From an uncultured Bacilli bacterium (GTDB taxonomy: Bacteria > Bacillota_I > Bacilli_A > RF39 > UBA660): 64,000 bases of DNA. Below the pieces are notes generated by a model, which did not search any database, had not been told where the DNA came from, and saw nothing but the letters and a program-made list of their open reading frames with translations. The stretch is taken from positions 1 through 64,000 of the forward strand of contig CAJTXY010000003.1 of assembly GCA_910583685.1 (NCBI GenBank). The letters are read 5' to 3'. Below are positions 42,364-48,754 of the stretch, piece by piece (the first letter of the stretch is position 1; the number at the start of each line of letters is the position of its first letter). The translations under genes were made by a program, and so were the position numbers.

Positions 42364-42613
42364 ATGAATAAAAAAGAGTTTAAGAAAAAATGTAAACAAG
42401 AAAAAACTACAAGTTATAAATTAATGCTATTAGGAGAGGTAATATCTATAATAGGCTTAATCGTTGTTCTATTTACCACTTTTCATTATTAAAGATTTTA
42501 TACCACAAATTGTTTTGCTTGTAATCGGAGGAATAATTGCATTTATTGGAATGATATTAGATTTAATAGGAGAGATAATTTTAACTAAGAATTATAAAGA
42601 GTATAATAAATAA
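42364..42613 (+). pseudogene. Two-TM small protein gene disrupted by a frameshift
   Basis: The first frame (42364-42492) encodes 42 residues, basic then one membrane helix (LGEVISIIGLIVVLFTT), and stops at 42490. The continuation lies in the next frame to 42613 (FIIKDFIPQIVLLVIGGIIAF..LDLIGEIILTKNYKEYNK), giving a second helix. Removing one T from the run near 42480 restores one protein of about 82 residues. AGAGAGGG-type site upstream. Alternatively the 42-residue peptide alone is made. Confidence 0.6.
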
Positions 42614-42706
42614 AACTTAATGATGGAAAACTCTATAGATAATGTTAGAGGCTAAGCCTTAATACGTAGTTTCGAATGTAGTTTTCTATATCAAACAGAT
42701 AGTAAT

Positions 42707-42738
42707 CTCGGACTTTTAAAATTTATAGTTCGAGTTTT
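42707..42738 (+). terminator. Terminator-like hairpin upstream of tRNA-Thr
   Basis: CTCGGAC (42707-42713) pairs with GTTCGAG (42728-42734), then TTTTAA. Its sequence is related to hairpins at 46211-46249 and 62991-63013. Confidence 0.55.
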
Positions 42739-42767
42739 AATGTGGTATAATAAAAAAGAAAAAAGTA

Positions 42768-42796
42768 TTAACCTAATAAGCTTTTTATGCTATACT
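42768..42796 (+). promoter_or_regulatory. Promoter of tRNA-Thr
   Basis: TTAACC (42768-42773), 17 bp, extended TGC-TATACT (42791-42796), about 20 nt before the tRNA. Confidence 0.65.
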
Positions 42797-42815
42797 ATTT
42801 TTATAAAACAAATAT

Positions 42816-42891
42816 GCCGATTTAGCTCAGTTGGTAGAGCAACGCCCTCGTAACGCGTAGGTCGAAGGTTCAAGTCCTTTAGTCGGCACCA
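42816..42891 (+). tRNA. tRNA-Thr (anticodon CGU)
   Basis: 76 nt with encoded CCA. Acceptor GCCGATT/AGTCGGC (one G-T), D-arm GCTC...GAGC, anticodon loop CTCGTAA giving CGU, T-arm with TTCAAGT loop. The anticodon stem ACGCC/CGCGT has a C-C mismatch next to the loop. It has its own promoter and terminator and stands alone in the accessory region. Confidence 0.9.
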
Positions 42892-42928
42892 GATTGATAG
42901 GAAACTCGAACTTCGAGTAGCAATAGAA

Positions 42929-42954
42929 AACGACTTGTCAAAAAGTCGTTTTTA
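42929..42954 (+). terminator. Terminator after tRNA-Thr
   Basis: AACGACTT (42929-42936) / AAGTCGTT (42943-42950) followed by T residues. A second palindrome ACTCGAA-C-TTCGAGT lies at 42904-42918. Part of the loop doubles as the -35 of a second promoter. Confidence 0.85.
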
Positions 42955-42963
42955 TGTTATTAT
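42935..42963 (+). promoter_or_regulatory. Promoter of candidate antisense RNA
   Basis: TTGTCA (42935-42940), 17 bp, extended TGT-TATTAT (42958-42963), inside the tRNA-Thr terminator. It points toward the minus-strand peptide gene. Confidence 0.6.
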
Positions 42964-42969
42964 GAATAT

Positions 42970-43080
42970 GTCAAGGAAACTTGCATAAAATAAAAAAGGA
43001 ACATTCAATATGCCAGTGTTGAGTGTTGCCATTTAATTGGTTACCACCTAAATCATTGGATGAGTTAGGTGGATTTCTTT
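42970..43080 (+). ncRNA. Candidate antitoxin-type small RNA
   Basis: Predicted transcript of about 110 nt from the promoter at 42935-42963 to the hairpin CCACCTAA (43044-43051) / TTAGGTGG (43065-43072) with ATTTCTTTT after it. It carries no convincing reading frame. Its 3' end converges with the 3' end of the minus-strand peptide mRNA, as in TxpA/RatA-type and Fst-type type I toxin systems. Existence and function are inferred from signals only. Confidence 0.45.
43044..43080. terminator. Hairpin between convergent candidate toxin and antisense RNA
   Basis: Perfect 8-bp stem CCACCTAA/TTAGGTGG with a 13-nt loop; T-rich on the plus strand, less so on the minus strand. Confidence 0.6.
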
Positions 43081-43163
43081 TATATTAAAGTTATGAATAA
43101 CAATAATAGTAAAAGGAAGATAATAATTACTAGAGCAAAGATTAGTAAATCTTTCTTGTTCAT
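43080..43163 (-). CDS. Small hydrophobic peptide, candidate type I toxin
   Basis: 27 residues: MNKKDLL, then an almost purely Ile/Leu/Phe/Val helix to the end. A near-perfect ribosome site (GGGAGGCG) stands 5 nt before the ATG, and a strong promoter at 43226-43254 gives a leader of about 60 nt. Size, charge pattern and a converging RNA resemble membrane-acting toxins of type I toxin-antitoxin loci, but the sequence is not a recognisable member of a named family. It could also be an ordinary small membrane peptide. Confidence 0.6.
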   Translation of the reverse strand: MNKKDLLIFALVIIIFLLLLLLFITLI

Positions 43164-43225
43164 TGTATCGCCTCCCTTCTTTATGAAGTTTGGCTCCACC
43201 CAACTTATTAAATGTTCCTAAAATG

Positions 43226-43254
43226 ATTATAGCAAACATTAGTTTTAGTAACAA
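43226..43254 (-). promoter_or_regulatory. Promoter of the small peptide gene
   Basis: Minus strand TTGTTA (43249-43254), 17 bp, extended TGC-TATAAT (43226-43231). Confidence 0.78.
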
Positions 43255-43297
43255 GAATTTTTCTACTAAATTATGCCAATTTAGTAAACACACTTGT

Positions 43298-43318
43298 ATA
43301 TTGTCAAAAACAATATAC
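43298..43318. promoter_or_regulatory. Palindromic operator-like site before the MBL gene
   Basis: TATATTGT-CAAAA-ACAATATA, an 8-bp perfect inverted repeat just upstream of the ribosome site of the MBL-fold gene and within the divergent region. Confidence 0.5.
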
Positions 43319-43338
43319 TATACGATGAGGGATTATTT

Positions 43339-44142
43339 ATGAAATTAAAAGTATTAGAAGATAATAATACATTCATTGATATGTATTATTTAGCAGAACC
43401 AGGAGTAAGTTATTATATTGAAGATGGCAATGAAAAAATATTATTTGACACAGGATACTCAACTGTTATTATAGAAAATGCAAAGAAAATGAATATTAAT
43501 TTGAATGATGTTAACAAATTAGTTATATCACATGGTCATGATGATCATACTGGTGGTTTAATACATTTTTTTGAAGAAAAAAGAACTATTGAGTTAATTG
43601 CTCATCCAGAATGTTTTGATTATAAAGAAGACTCAACTGGCTTATATATTGGAAGTCCTTTATCTAAGGAAGAACTATCAAAAGTTTGTCAATTAAATTT
43701 ATCTAAAAAACCAGTTCAAATTAGCGAACATATTACCTATTTAGGAGAGATTCCTATTTTGAATGATTTTGAACAGAGATATTCAATTGGAAAAAGTATT
43801 GTTAATGGAGAAAAAATTGATGATACAATAAACGATGATTCAGCAATTGTTTATAAAAGTGAAAAAGGTTTATTTGTTATAACAGGATGTTCTCATAGTG
43901 GAATTTGCAATATAATAGAATACGCTAAAAAAGTTTGTAATGACGGTAGAATATATGGAGTTATTGGTGGATTTCATTTATTTGATGTAAATGAAAGGTT
44001 AGAAAAAACTATAGATTATTTAAAAGAAAATAATATCGAATTGTTATATCCATGTCATTGTGTATCTTTAAAAGCAAAAATACAAATGTCAAAAAAATTA
44101 GATATCAATGAAGTTGGTGTAGGATTAGAGTTAAATATTTAA
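43339..44142 (+). CDS. Metallo-beta-lactamase-fold hydrolase, COG1237-like
   Basis: 267 residues from the ATG with GATGAGGGA upstream. The zinc motif is SHGHDDHTGG (about 64-73), later TGCSHSGICN and GGFHL, and LYPCHC near the end. This pattern is that of the COG1237 group, which includes the protein acting on a dihydropterin-ribofuranosyl-aminobenzene phosphate in methanogens; bacterial functions are mostly unknown. A perfect inverted repeat TATATTGT/ACAATATA (43298-43318) stands upstream and may be an operator. It is divergent from the small peptide gene. Confidence 0.9.
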   Translation: MKLKVLEDNNTFIDMYYLAEPGVSYYIEDGNEKILFDTGYSTVIIENAKKMNINLNDVNKLVISHGHDDHTGGLIHFFEEKRTIELIAHPECFDYKEDSTGLYIGSPLSKEELSKVCQLNLSKKPVQISEHITYLGEIPILNDFEQRYSIGKSIVNGEKIDDTINDDSAIVYKSEKGLFVITGCSHSGICNIIEYAKKVCNDGRIYGVIGGFHLFDVNERLEKTIDYLKENNIELLYPCHCVSLKAKIQMSKKLDINEVGVGLELNI

Positions 44143-44325
44143 AAAAGTTATTGTACGTCCTTCTTTAGGGCACCATTGAGGTTTCTGTTCGAACTTTTTC
44201 GGACATTGATATATATAATATCAGTTAATGTGATTGGTATATTTTATTTCCACAGATAATTTTGTTATACTTGGCAAAATTCCTAGGGGTTAAATATTTT
44301 GCCAAAACAAAATATAGGGGGCTTT
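44143..44325 (+). repeat. Repeated intergenic module, copy 1, with inverted-repeat leader
   Basis: Starts AAAAAAGTTATTGTACGTC, contains GCACCATTGAGGTT, a GTTCG/CGGAC hairpin (about 44186-44204), then a 10-bp perfect inverted repeat TTGGCAAAAT/ATTTTGCCAA (44272-44305) followed by TATAGGGGG. It is related to the stretch 44929-45075. The inverted repeat ends beside the ribosome site of the next gene, so it could be an operator. Confidence 0.6.
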
Positions 44326-44928
44326 ATGGGAAAATATAAAATTGGTATGGGACAATATAGTAATGTTATTGAAATAGAAGCTTTTTATGAGTTTTTGTGT
44401 ACTAGTTCTTTAGATGATTTAGAGGATATTAGAAAAATGTATATGTGTTATCATAACTTTGCTAATTGTTATATCTATACAATAGTTGAATATGAAGATA
44501 AGTATAATTATAAAAATGAAAATGGTTGGTCTGATAGAGCTTTTTTAGAAAAAGAACGAAAAAAACGTGAATTAATGATAAGATTAACACATGATTGTTA
44601 TCTTGCTATTTTACTTCATAAATTAGACTATGCTAATTATAAAAATATTATTAAAGGTTTGTATGGCTATTTTGAACATAGCGATGCTGAACTAAATCCT
44701 CCTTTACTCGATTATAAAACTAAAGAATATATATTAACAAAAGAACAATATATACAAGGTTTGATAAATGCTCAACATGAATCTACAAATGTAGGAGACT
44801 ATTTACATACATCTTCTTTAGGTAGTATAATAGAAATCGAAAAAGAAATAATTAAACCTAATGAAAAAGTAAAATGTTTACGCTTAGATCAACAGATACA
44901 TTATGGTGACTTAAAGATATTTAAATAA
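44326..44928 (+). CDS. Hypothetical protein of the accessory region
   Basis: 200 residues from the ATG after TATAGGGGGCTTT; an upstream TTG in frame lies inside the inverted repeat. Soluble, rich in Tyr, Glu and Lys, mostly helical (ELMIRLTHDCYLAILLHKLDYANYKNII), ending in a strand-rich segment (SLGSIIEIEKEIIKPNEKVKCLRLD). No domain recognised. AT content is higher than in the housekeeping genes, in keeping with an acquired region. It is flanked by repeated intergenic modules. Confidence 0.75.
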   Translation: MGKYKIGMGQYSNVIEIEAFYEFLCTSSLDDLEDIRKMYMCYHNFANCYIYTIVEYEDKYNYKNENGWSDRAFLEKERKKRELMIRLTHDCYLAILLHKLDYANYKNIIKGLYGYFEHSDAELNPPLLDYKTKEYILTKEQYIQGLINAQHESTNVGDYLHTSSLGSIIEIEKEIIKPNEKVKCLRLDQQIHYGDLKIFK

Positions 44929-45499
44929 AAAAGTTGTAAATAACTACGTCATTAGCACCATTAAGGTTAAAAGTCGCACTTTAGCGATTAGATATAAATA
45001 AAATTGTTAATTTTAATAAAACTTTGATCCCATTTTTTGATACTTGTGTCAAAATATATAGGGAGTTAGGATTTGTGACCTTTATTTTGAACTATTAAAA
45101 ATTTAATATTATACTGTGTTAGTATAATAATTGTTGTTGGTGTAAGATTGCATTAGTAAATGCACTGTTGGGATTCAGATAAAGGACTGGTCGAAGGTCC
45201 TTTTTATGATACTATGTATCTAGCAAGCGGTAATGTCTAGTTTCGAAGAGTTAGGTGCTATTTCAAAAGGATTTGTTTTAGTACTGTAGGTTGATGCTGT
45301 TTTTATTAGATAAAAACTACAATAGTAGGATTATGATAGTACAAAGATATTTCCTTTTTAAAGTTGAAGGAGAATAGTAGACAACAAACTAATTAAGTAT
45401 TCCTAAAGAAATATAAATAATATAAACAAGCGAACATAACAGTATTTATGAGTTCGCCTATATTTTGACAAGATGTTCAAATATATAGGGGGCAACGTT
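44929..45499 (+). other. Gene-poor region with degenerate repeat copies
   Basis: 44929-45075 is a second copy of the upstream module (AAAAAAGTTGTAAATAAC, GCACCATTAAGGTT, GTCGC/GCGAT hairpin, TTTTGA/TCAAAA inverted repeat, TATAGGGAG), but no gene follows it. 45123-45208 holds a possible small RNA. 45463-45499 is a third leader copy (TTTTGACAAGATGTTCAAAT, then TATAGGGGG). I see no other coding potential, which suggests a lost gene behind the second leader. Confidence 0.5.
45135..45207 (+). ncRNA. Possible small RNA
   Basis: TATAAT at 45123-45128 is followed by a hairpin GCATT-AGTA-AATGC and a terminator AAAGGAC (45181-45187) / GTCCTTT (45197-45203) with further T residues. No convincing -35, no reading frame and no known family motif. 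Confidence 0.35.
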
Positions 45500-45538
45500 A
45501 TGGTAAAATATATTAGAAAAATAAGAAATACAATGTAG
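45500..45538 (+). CDS. Short leader peptide or gene remnant
   Basis: ATG after TATAGGGGGCAACGTT encodes the 12-residue MVKYIRKIRNTM and stops. Its first codons resemble those of the 44326 gene (ATGG.AAAATATA in both), so it is probably the truncated start of a related gene, although a translated leader for the next gene is possible. Confidence 0.35.
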   Translation: MVKYIRKIRNTM

Positions 45539-45553
45539 ATAAGGAGGTAGTAT

Positions 45554-46144
45554 ATGAAAAATTATCAGCATACAATAACGGAAAATTCTCTGGAATGGAT
45601 AACTTATTATTCTAATATCAACTTTCCACAATTTACGCCTATTAATTATTATTTGTATAAATATAAAAACTTGTTTAGTCAATTTAATGTCCTAGGGTCT
45701 TTAATAATAGCAGAAATCCTTCCTTTATTTGAAGATTATAATATTCCATTGGCGGGTAATGATTATTTGCTTTTTGTGAATCCTAGGGATAATATAGCAA
45801 ATGGATTTGATATAGAAAAATACCAAAAGTTAGCAACAACAGAACCTTATTTATTAAGACAAAAGCAATATTGGGAAGAATGTGTTGAAGCTTTTGAATG
45901 GTTTGAAAGTCAACTTTTGTTATCCTCTATAGATGTAGATAGAATGATTCAAAAAGAAATTATGGAAAGATATGAATATGATTTTGATAAGGATGATTTA
46001 AATGCTTATAATATATTTAGAAAATTTTTAAGTGAAACCCAAACTAATAAAGAGGATGAGACAAGGCAATTGTTTGAAAAAAATAGTGATATTACTTTAC
46101 AAAAAAGAATGATGGAATATCAAAGAACTAGAATAGGGGAATGA
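45554..46144 (+). CDS. Hypothetical protein of the accessory region
   Basis: 196 residues with AAGGAGGTAG before the ATG. Rich in aromatic residues near the N-terminus (WITYYSNINFPQFTPINYYLYKYKN) and acidic, helical toward the C-terminus (VDRMIQKEIMERYEYDFDKDDLNAYNIFRKFL). No signal peptide, membrane helix or known domain. It sits behind the third copy of the inverted-repeat leader, so it may share regulation with the 44326 gene. Confidence 0.75.
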   Translation: MKNYQHTITENSLEWITYYSNINFPQFTPINYYLYKYKNLFSQFNVLGSLIIAEILPLFEDYNIPLAGNDYLLFVNPRDNIANGFDIEKYQKLATTEPYLLRQKQYWEECVEAFEWFESQLLLSSIDVDRMIQKEIMERYEYDFDKDDLNAYNIFRKFLSETQTNKEDETRQLFEKNSDITLQKRMMEYQRTRIGE

Positions 46145-46500
46145 ATATACTTTTAGTTGTAGATCACTATCACTATTGTACTATGTGGTGCGGTTGGAAT
46201 TACAATAAAGAAACTCGAGTTTTTAAAAGGATAAGAATTCGAGTTTTAATATGTATGAATAAAAACTTGTTAATTAGAAAAATGGGGTATTGTTGCTGGT
46301 TTATGGATTAAAAGTATTATATAAAATTAGATGGTAATCTACTGATGCCTTTAGAAGTAAATAATATTAATATAATTTATTTGAATCAGATCATTTATTG
46401 CTTTCAATTTGTTAGATCAATAGTGATTTAATAAGAAATGGATGCTTTTTTAGGTATAAAAAAAATTGTTTTTCACAAATTATAAGTAGGAGAGTGAAAA
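46145..46500 (+). other. 356-bp intergenic stretch
   Basis: Contains a terminator-like hairpin (46211-46249) and otherwise AT-rich sequence without reading frames, RNA genes or repeats that I can support. AGTAGGAGAG at the end is the ribosome site of the next gene. Confidence 0.6.
46211..46250 (+). terminator. Terminator-like hairpin
   Basis: AAACTCGA (46211-46218) / TTCGAGTTT (46238-46246) with a 19-nt loop and T-rich tail. Confidence 0.55.
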
Positions 46501-46929
46501 ATGGAAGAAAATATAAATGCTTTAGATGAAATCCATAAAGGTGCTTGTATGGGAATGGATGCTTTACATTTTGTTTCTGATAAAGTGGAAGATGATAAGT
46601 TACGTGAGGAACTTAGAAAGCAGTATGATGATTATAAGAAAATTGCTAGTCATATAGAAGAGGTGTATCCTAAATATAATGATGGTCTTCCTCATAAGAC
46701 TACTACTATGAATAAAGCAATGACTTGGTATGGCATTTCTATGAAAACGTTTTCTGATAAGAGTACATCTAAGCTTGCTGAACTTTTACTAGAAGGAGTT
46801 AATATGGGAATTATTGAAGGTAGAAAAGTACTTAATAATAAAAATATGGATAAAGAGGTTCACAAAATTATTGATCAATATGTATCTATGCAAGAAAAAA
46901 GTGTTGAGGTTTTGAAAAAATATTTATAA
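46501..46929 (+). CDS. Four-helix-bundle protein, possibly DUF2383/ferritin-like
   Basis: 142 residues, almost entirely amphipathic helix: HKGACMGMDALHFVSDKVEDDKLREELRKQYDDYKKIASHIEE, then MNKAMTWYGISMKTF and a C-terminal helix VHKIIDQYVSMQEKSVEVLKKYL. The length and pattern recall small ferritin-like DUF2383 proteins of anaerobes, though no complete di-iron ExxH pair is obvious. AGTAGGAGAG precedes the ATG and a terminator follows. The neighbour is a superoxide reductase gene, which fits a redox or metal role only loosely. Confidence 0.78.
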   Translation: MEENINALDEIHKGACMGMDALHFVSDKVEDDKLREELRKQYDDYKKIASHIEEVYPKYNDGLPHKTTTMNKAMTWYGISMKTFSDKSTSKLAELLLEGVNMGIIEGRKVLNNKNMDKEVHKIIDQYVSMQEKSVEVLKKYL

Positions 46930-46951
46930 AGATACAAGGGTATCTTTTTTT
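46929..46951 (+). terminator. Terminator after the helical-bundle gene
   Basis: GATAC-AAGG-GTATC stem with a seven-T tail. Confidence 0.8.
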
Positions 46952-46992
46952 CTTGTTATTTATTTTGTATAATAGAATTGGAGGAGATAATG

Positions 46993-47370
46993 ATGAAAGA
47001 ATTAATGTTAAAAAAATGTTCTAATTGTGGAGCACTTGTTAAGGTGATTGTACCTTGTAGTTGTGATGATTGTGGGTTTACTTGTTGTGAGAAGTCTATG
47101 AATGATGTAAGGGCAAACTCAGTGGATGCTGCTATTGAAAAACACGTACCTACTTATGAAGTTGTAGATGGTAATATTGTTGTTCGTGTGAGCCATGTTA
47201 TGGAAGATGACCATTATATTGAATGGATTTCTTTGGTCTCAGATACAGGGGAAGAATGTATTTATTTGAAACCTGGAATGGATGCTACTGTTACCTTTTA
47301 TCAAAAGACAAGTGGTATGTTGTATGCTTACTGTAATAAACACGGTCTTTGGGAAAACGAAATAAAATAA
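46993..47370 (+). CDS. Desulfoferrodoxin / superoxide reductase
   Basis: 125 residues from the second of two adjacent ATGs, the better spaced from TTGGAGGAG. An N-terminal desulforedoxin-like iron site is C9, C12, C31, C32. The superoxide reductase centre is complete: H51 (KHVP), H68 (SHVM), H74 (DHYIEW), C114 and H117 (CNKHG). It reduces superoxide to peroxide with an external electron donor such as rubredoxin and protects anaerobes from oxygen. Several extra Cys (C22, C24, C27) are present in the N-terminal loop. Monocistronic. Confidence 0.93.
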   Translation: MKELMLKKCSNCGALVKVIVPCSCDDCGFTCCEKSMNDVRANSVDAAIEKHVPTYEVVDGNIVVRVSHVMEDDHYIEWISLVSDTGEECIYLKPGMDATVTFYQKTSGMLYAYCNKHGLWENEIK

Positions 47371-47440
47371 TATGAAATTTTATCTTAATTGATGAGAACT
47401 ATGAGTTCTTTTCAATATCATTCCTTTATTGGGAAAAGAA

Positions 47441-47476
47441 AAAAGAGTGTTAGATTAAGTTCTAATACTCTTTTTT
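47441..47476. terminator. Bidirectional terminator
   Basis: AAAAGAGTGTTAGA (47441-47454) / TCTAATACTCTTTT (47461-47474), with one G-T pair and A/T tracts on both sides. It serves the superoxide reductase gene and the convergent minus-strand gene. Confidence 0.9.
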
Positions 47477-48686
47477 AGCTGTAGATACTGTTTGTCATTT
47501 TACTGATGGCAGTATAAATATAAGAAATTCGATACCAGGTTTGTTTATTTACTGTTCCAGTTTGTGATAGGTAAAATACACTTTGAAATTTTAAAACTGC
47601 TTTTTTGGTTGCGGCATCAAATAGACCAGATGGATTTTCAATTGCCGGAATACCTGGGTAGCTTCCTCTGATGTAGTTTAGCACATTCTGTAAGATATAG
47701 ACATCGTTGCTACAGTCCCCTTCTTTTAGAGTTTTTGTAAATGAATAGGGGTATTCACCAACCGTTTCTGCTTCATAAATATTAATATTGTTGCCATAAT
47801 AATATTTTAAAATTTGTATTGCATCGTAACCTTTATCTCCTAAGTCTTTTGAGCCCCATTGACTTAAATAACCAGGTTCTGTTGTATTGCTCTTATAATG
47901 TGCAAGTAGTGGTTGGGGTTTGATTCCACTTCTAATGTAATTTGTAAATATTTCATCTACTATATCTGATATTGTTTGAAAGATGGTTCCATTTTTTGTG
48001 TATTTTTGGTCATAGCTAGTAGTAGATGTGATGGTAAAGTCAAACCCTTTGCTGGGGTACCATTCTGTAAATATTCTGTTTAGTGTAAAAGAAATGATTG
48101 CTAGTATATTTGCTTTTATGGTTTCTTCTGGCCAGGTACTATATATTTCACTACTTGCGACATTTTTTATATAGTCTATGAAAGGAACTGTATAGTTTGC
48201 TGCATTTGCATTTGTAGGAATGCCATCGTGTACTATGATATTTTCTGGGATTACTACTTTTGATAAAACATATGGTGTAATTTCTTGTTCTATTTGTTCT
48301 TCTATATTAGGTGGATAGTCTCCCCATAAAGTATTAGGAGGAATTACTTCAATATCTTCTTCCTCATTCTCATCTAAAGAAGTCATATAAATATTTTGAA
48401 TGGATGTGATGCCATCAAAAATTTGGACACCTTCCACCCTTGTTTCAGTAAGTCCAAGAGAAGTTACCAATATATCATATGTTTCGTAGGGACGAGTTTC
48501 TTGTTGATCTTTTTCTGAAAAACTTTTATCTACAGTATCTAATGTAATTATTTCTGTCTTACCATCTTCATTTGTTTTTACTTCTGTTATTATATTTTCG
48601 TTTTTTAATACTTTTACAACTGCATTTTTTACAGGATTTGCCATTGTATCACTGTAGACGTTTACGATTAAATAACCTTTTGCCAT
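47475..48686 (-). CDS. SpoIID-like protein with peptidoglycan-binding domain
   Basis: 403 residues. N-terminal beta-sandwich (1-105; GYLIVNVYSDTMANPVKNAVVKVL), a linker rich in Glu, a middle domain resembling SpoIID/LytB (about 150-330; IPENIIVHDG...YIKNVASSEIYSTWPEETIKANILAIISFTLNRI), and a C-terminal PG_binding_1 repeat (about 335-400; LKEGDCSNDVYILQNVLNYI..FDAATKKAVLKFQ). SpoIID family members cleave denuded peptidoglycan glycans. No signal peptide is visible, so either it is exported by another route or acts on cell lysis. Divergent from a LysM/PG-binding gene, 68 nt between starts. Confidence 0.85.
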   Translation of the reverse strand: MAKGYLIVNVYSDTMANPVKNAVVKVLKNENIITEVKTNEDGKTEIITLDTVDKSFSEKDQQETRPYETYDILVTSLGLTETRVEGVQIFDGITSIQNIYMTSLDENEEEDIEVIPPNTLWGDYPPNIEEQIEQEITPYVLSKVVIPENIIVHDGIPTNANAANYTVPFIDYIKNVASSEIYSTWPEETIKANILAIISFTLNRIFTEWYPSKGFDFTITSTTSYDQKYTKNGTIFQTISDIVDEIFTNYIRSGIKPQPLLAHYKSNTTEPGYLSQWGSKDLGDKGYDAIQILKYYYGNNINIYEAETVGEYPYSFTKTLKEGDCSNDVYILQNVLNYIRGSYPGIPAIENPSGLFDAATKKAVLKFQSVFYLSQTGTVNKQTWYRISYIYTAISKMTNSIYS

Positions 48687-48754
48687 ATTTCACCTCATTC
48701 TATTATACATAATATATTGTTAATAAATGAATATAATTTATCGAGGTGATGAGA

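Larger units (their letters stand above)
42997..43219. repeat. Inverted repeat flanking the small peptide locus
   Basis: AGGAACATTCAATA at 42997-43010 reappears inverted as TATTAAATGTTCCT at 43206-43219 (13 of 14 match). The arms lie near the 5' ends of the two converging transcripts, so both RNAs would carry the same leader motif. Confidence 0.7.

Noticed and set aside
42997..43219. Miniature transposable element bounded by the AGGAACATT inverted repeat
   Set aside because: No target-site duplication is visible and the arms lie inside the predicted transcripts, so a regulatory role fits better.
43048..43293. 82-codon frame on the minus strand over the small peptide locus
   Set aside because: It covers the promoter and the ribosome site of the better supported 27-codon frame and has no start signal of its own.
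39989..44180. CACCATTGAG shared by the tmRNA 3' end (39994-40004) and 44171-44180, as attL/attR of an element integrated at ssrA
   Set aside because: Only 10 nt match and no integrase or phage genes lie between. The second copy belongs to a repeated intergenic module that also occurs, diverged, at 44955.
45123..45208. T-box riboswitch
   Set aside because: There is no specifier loop or AGGGTGGNACCGCG-like antiterminator, and no downstream aminoacyl-tRNA or amino-acid gene.
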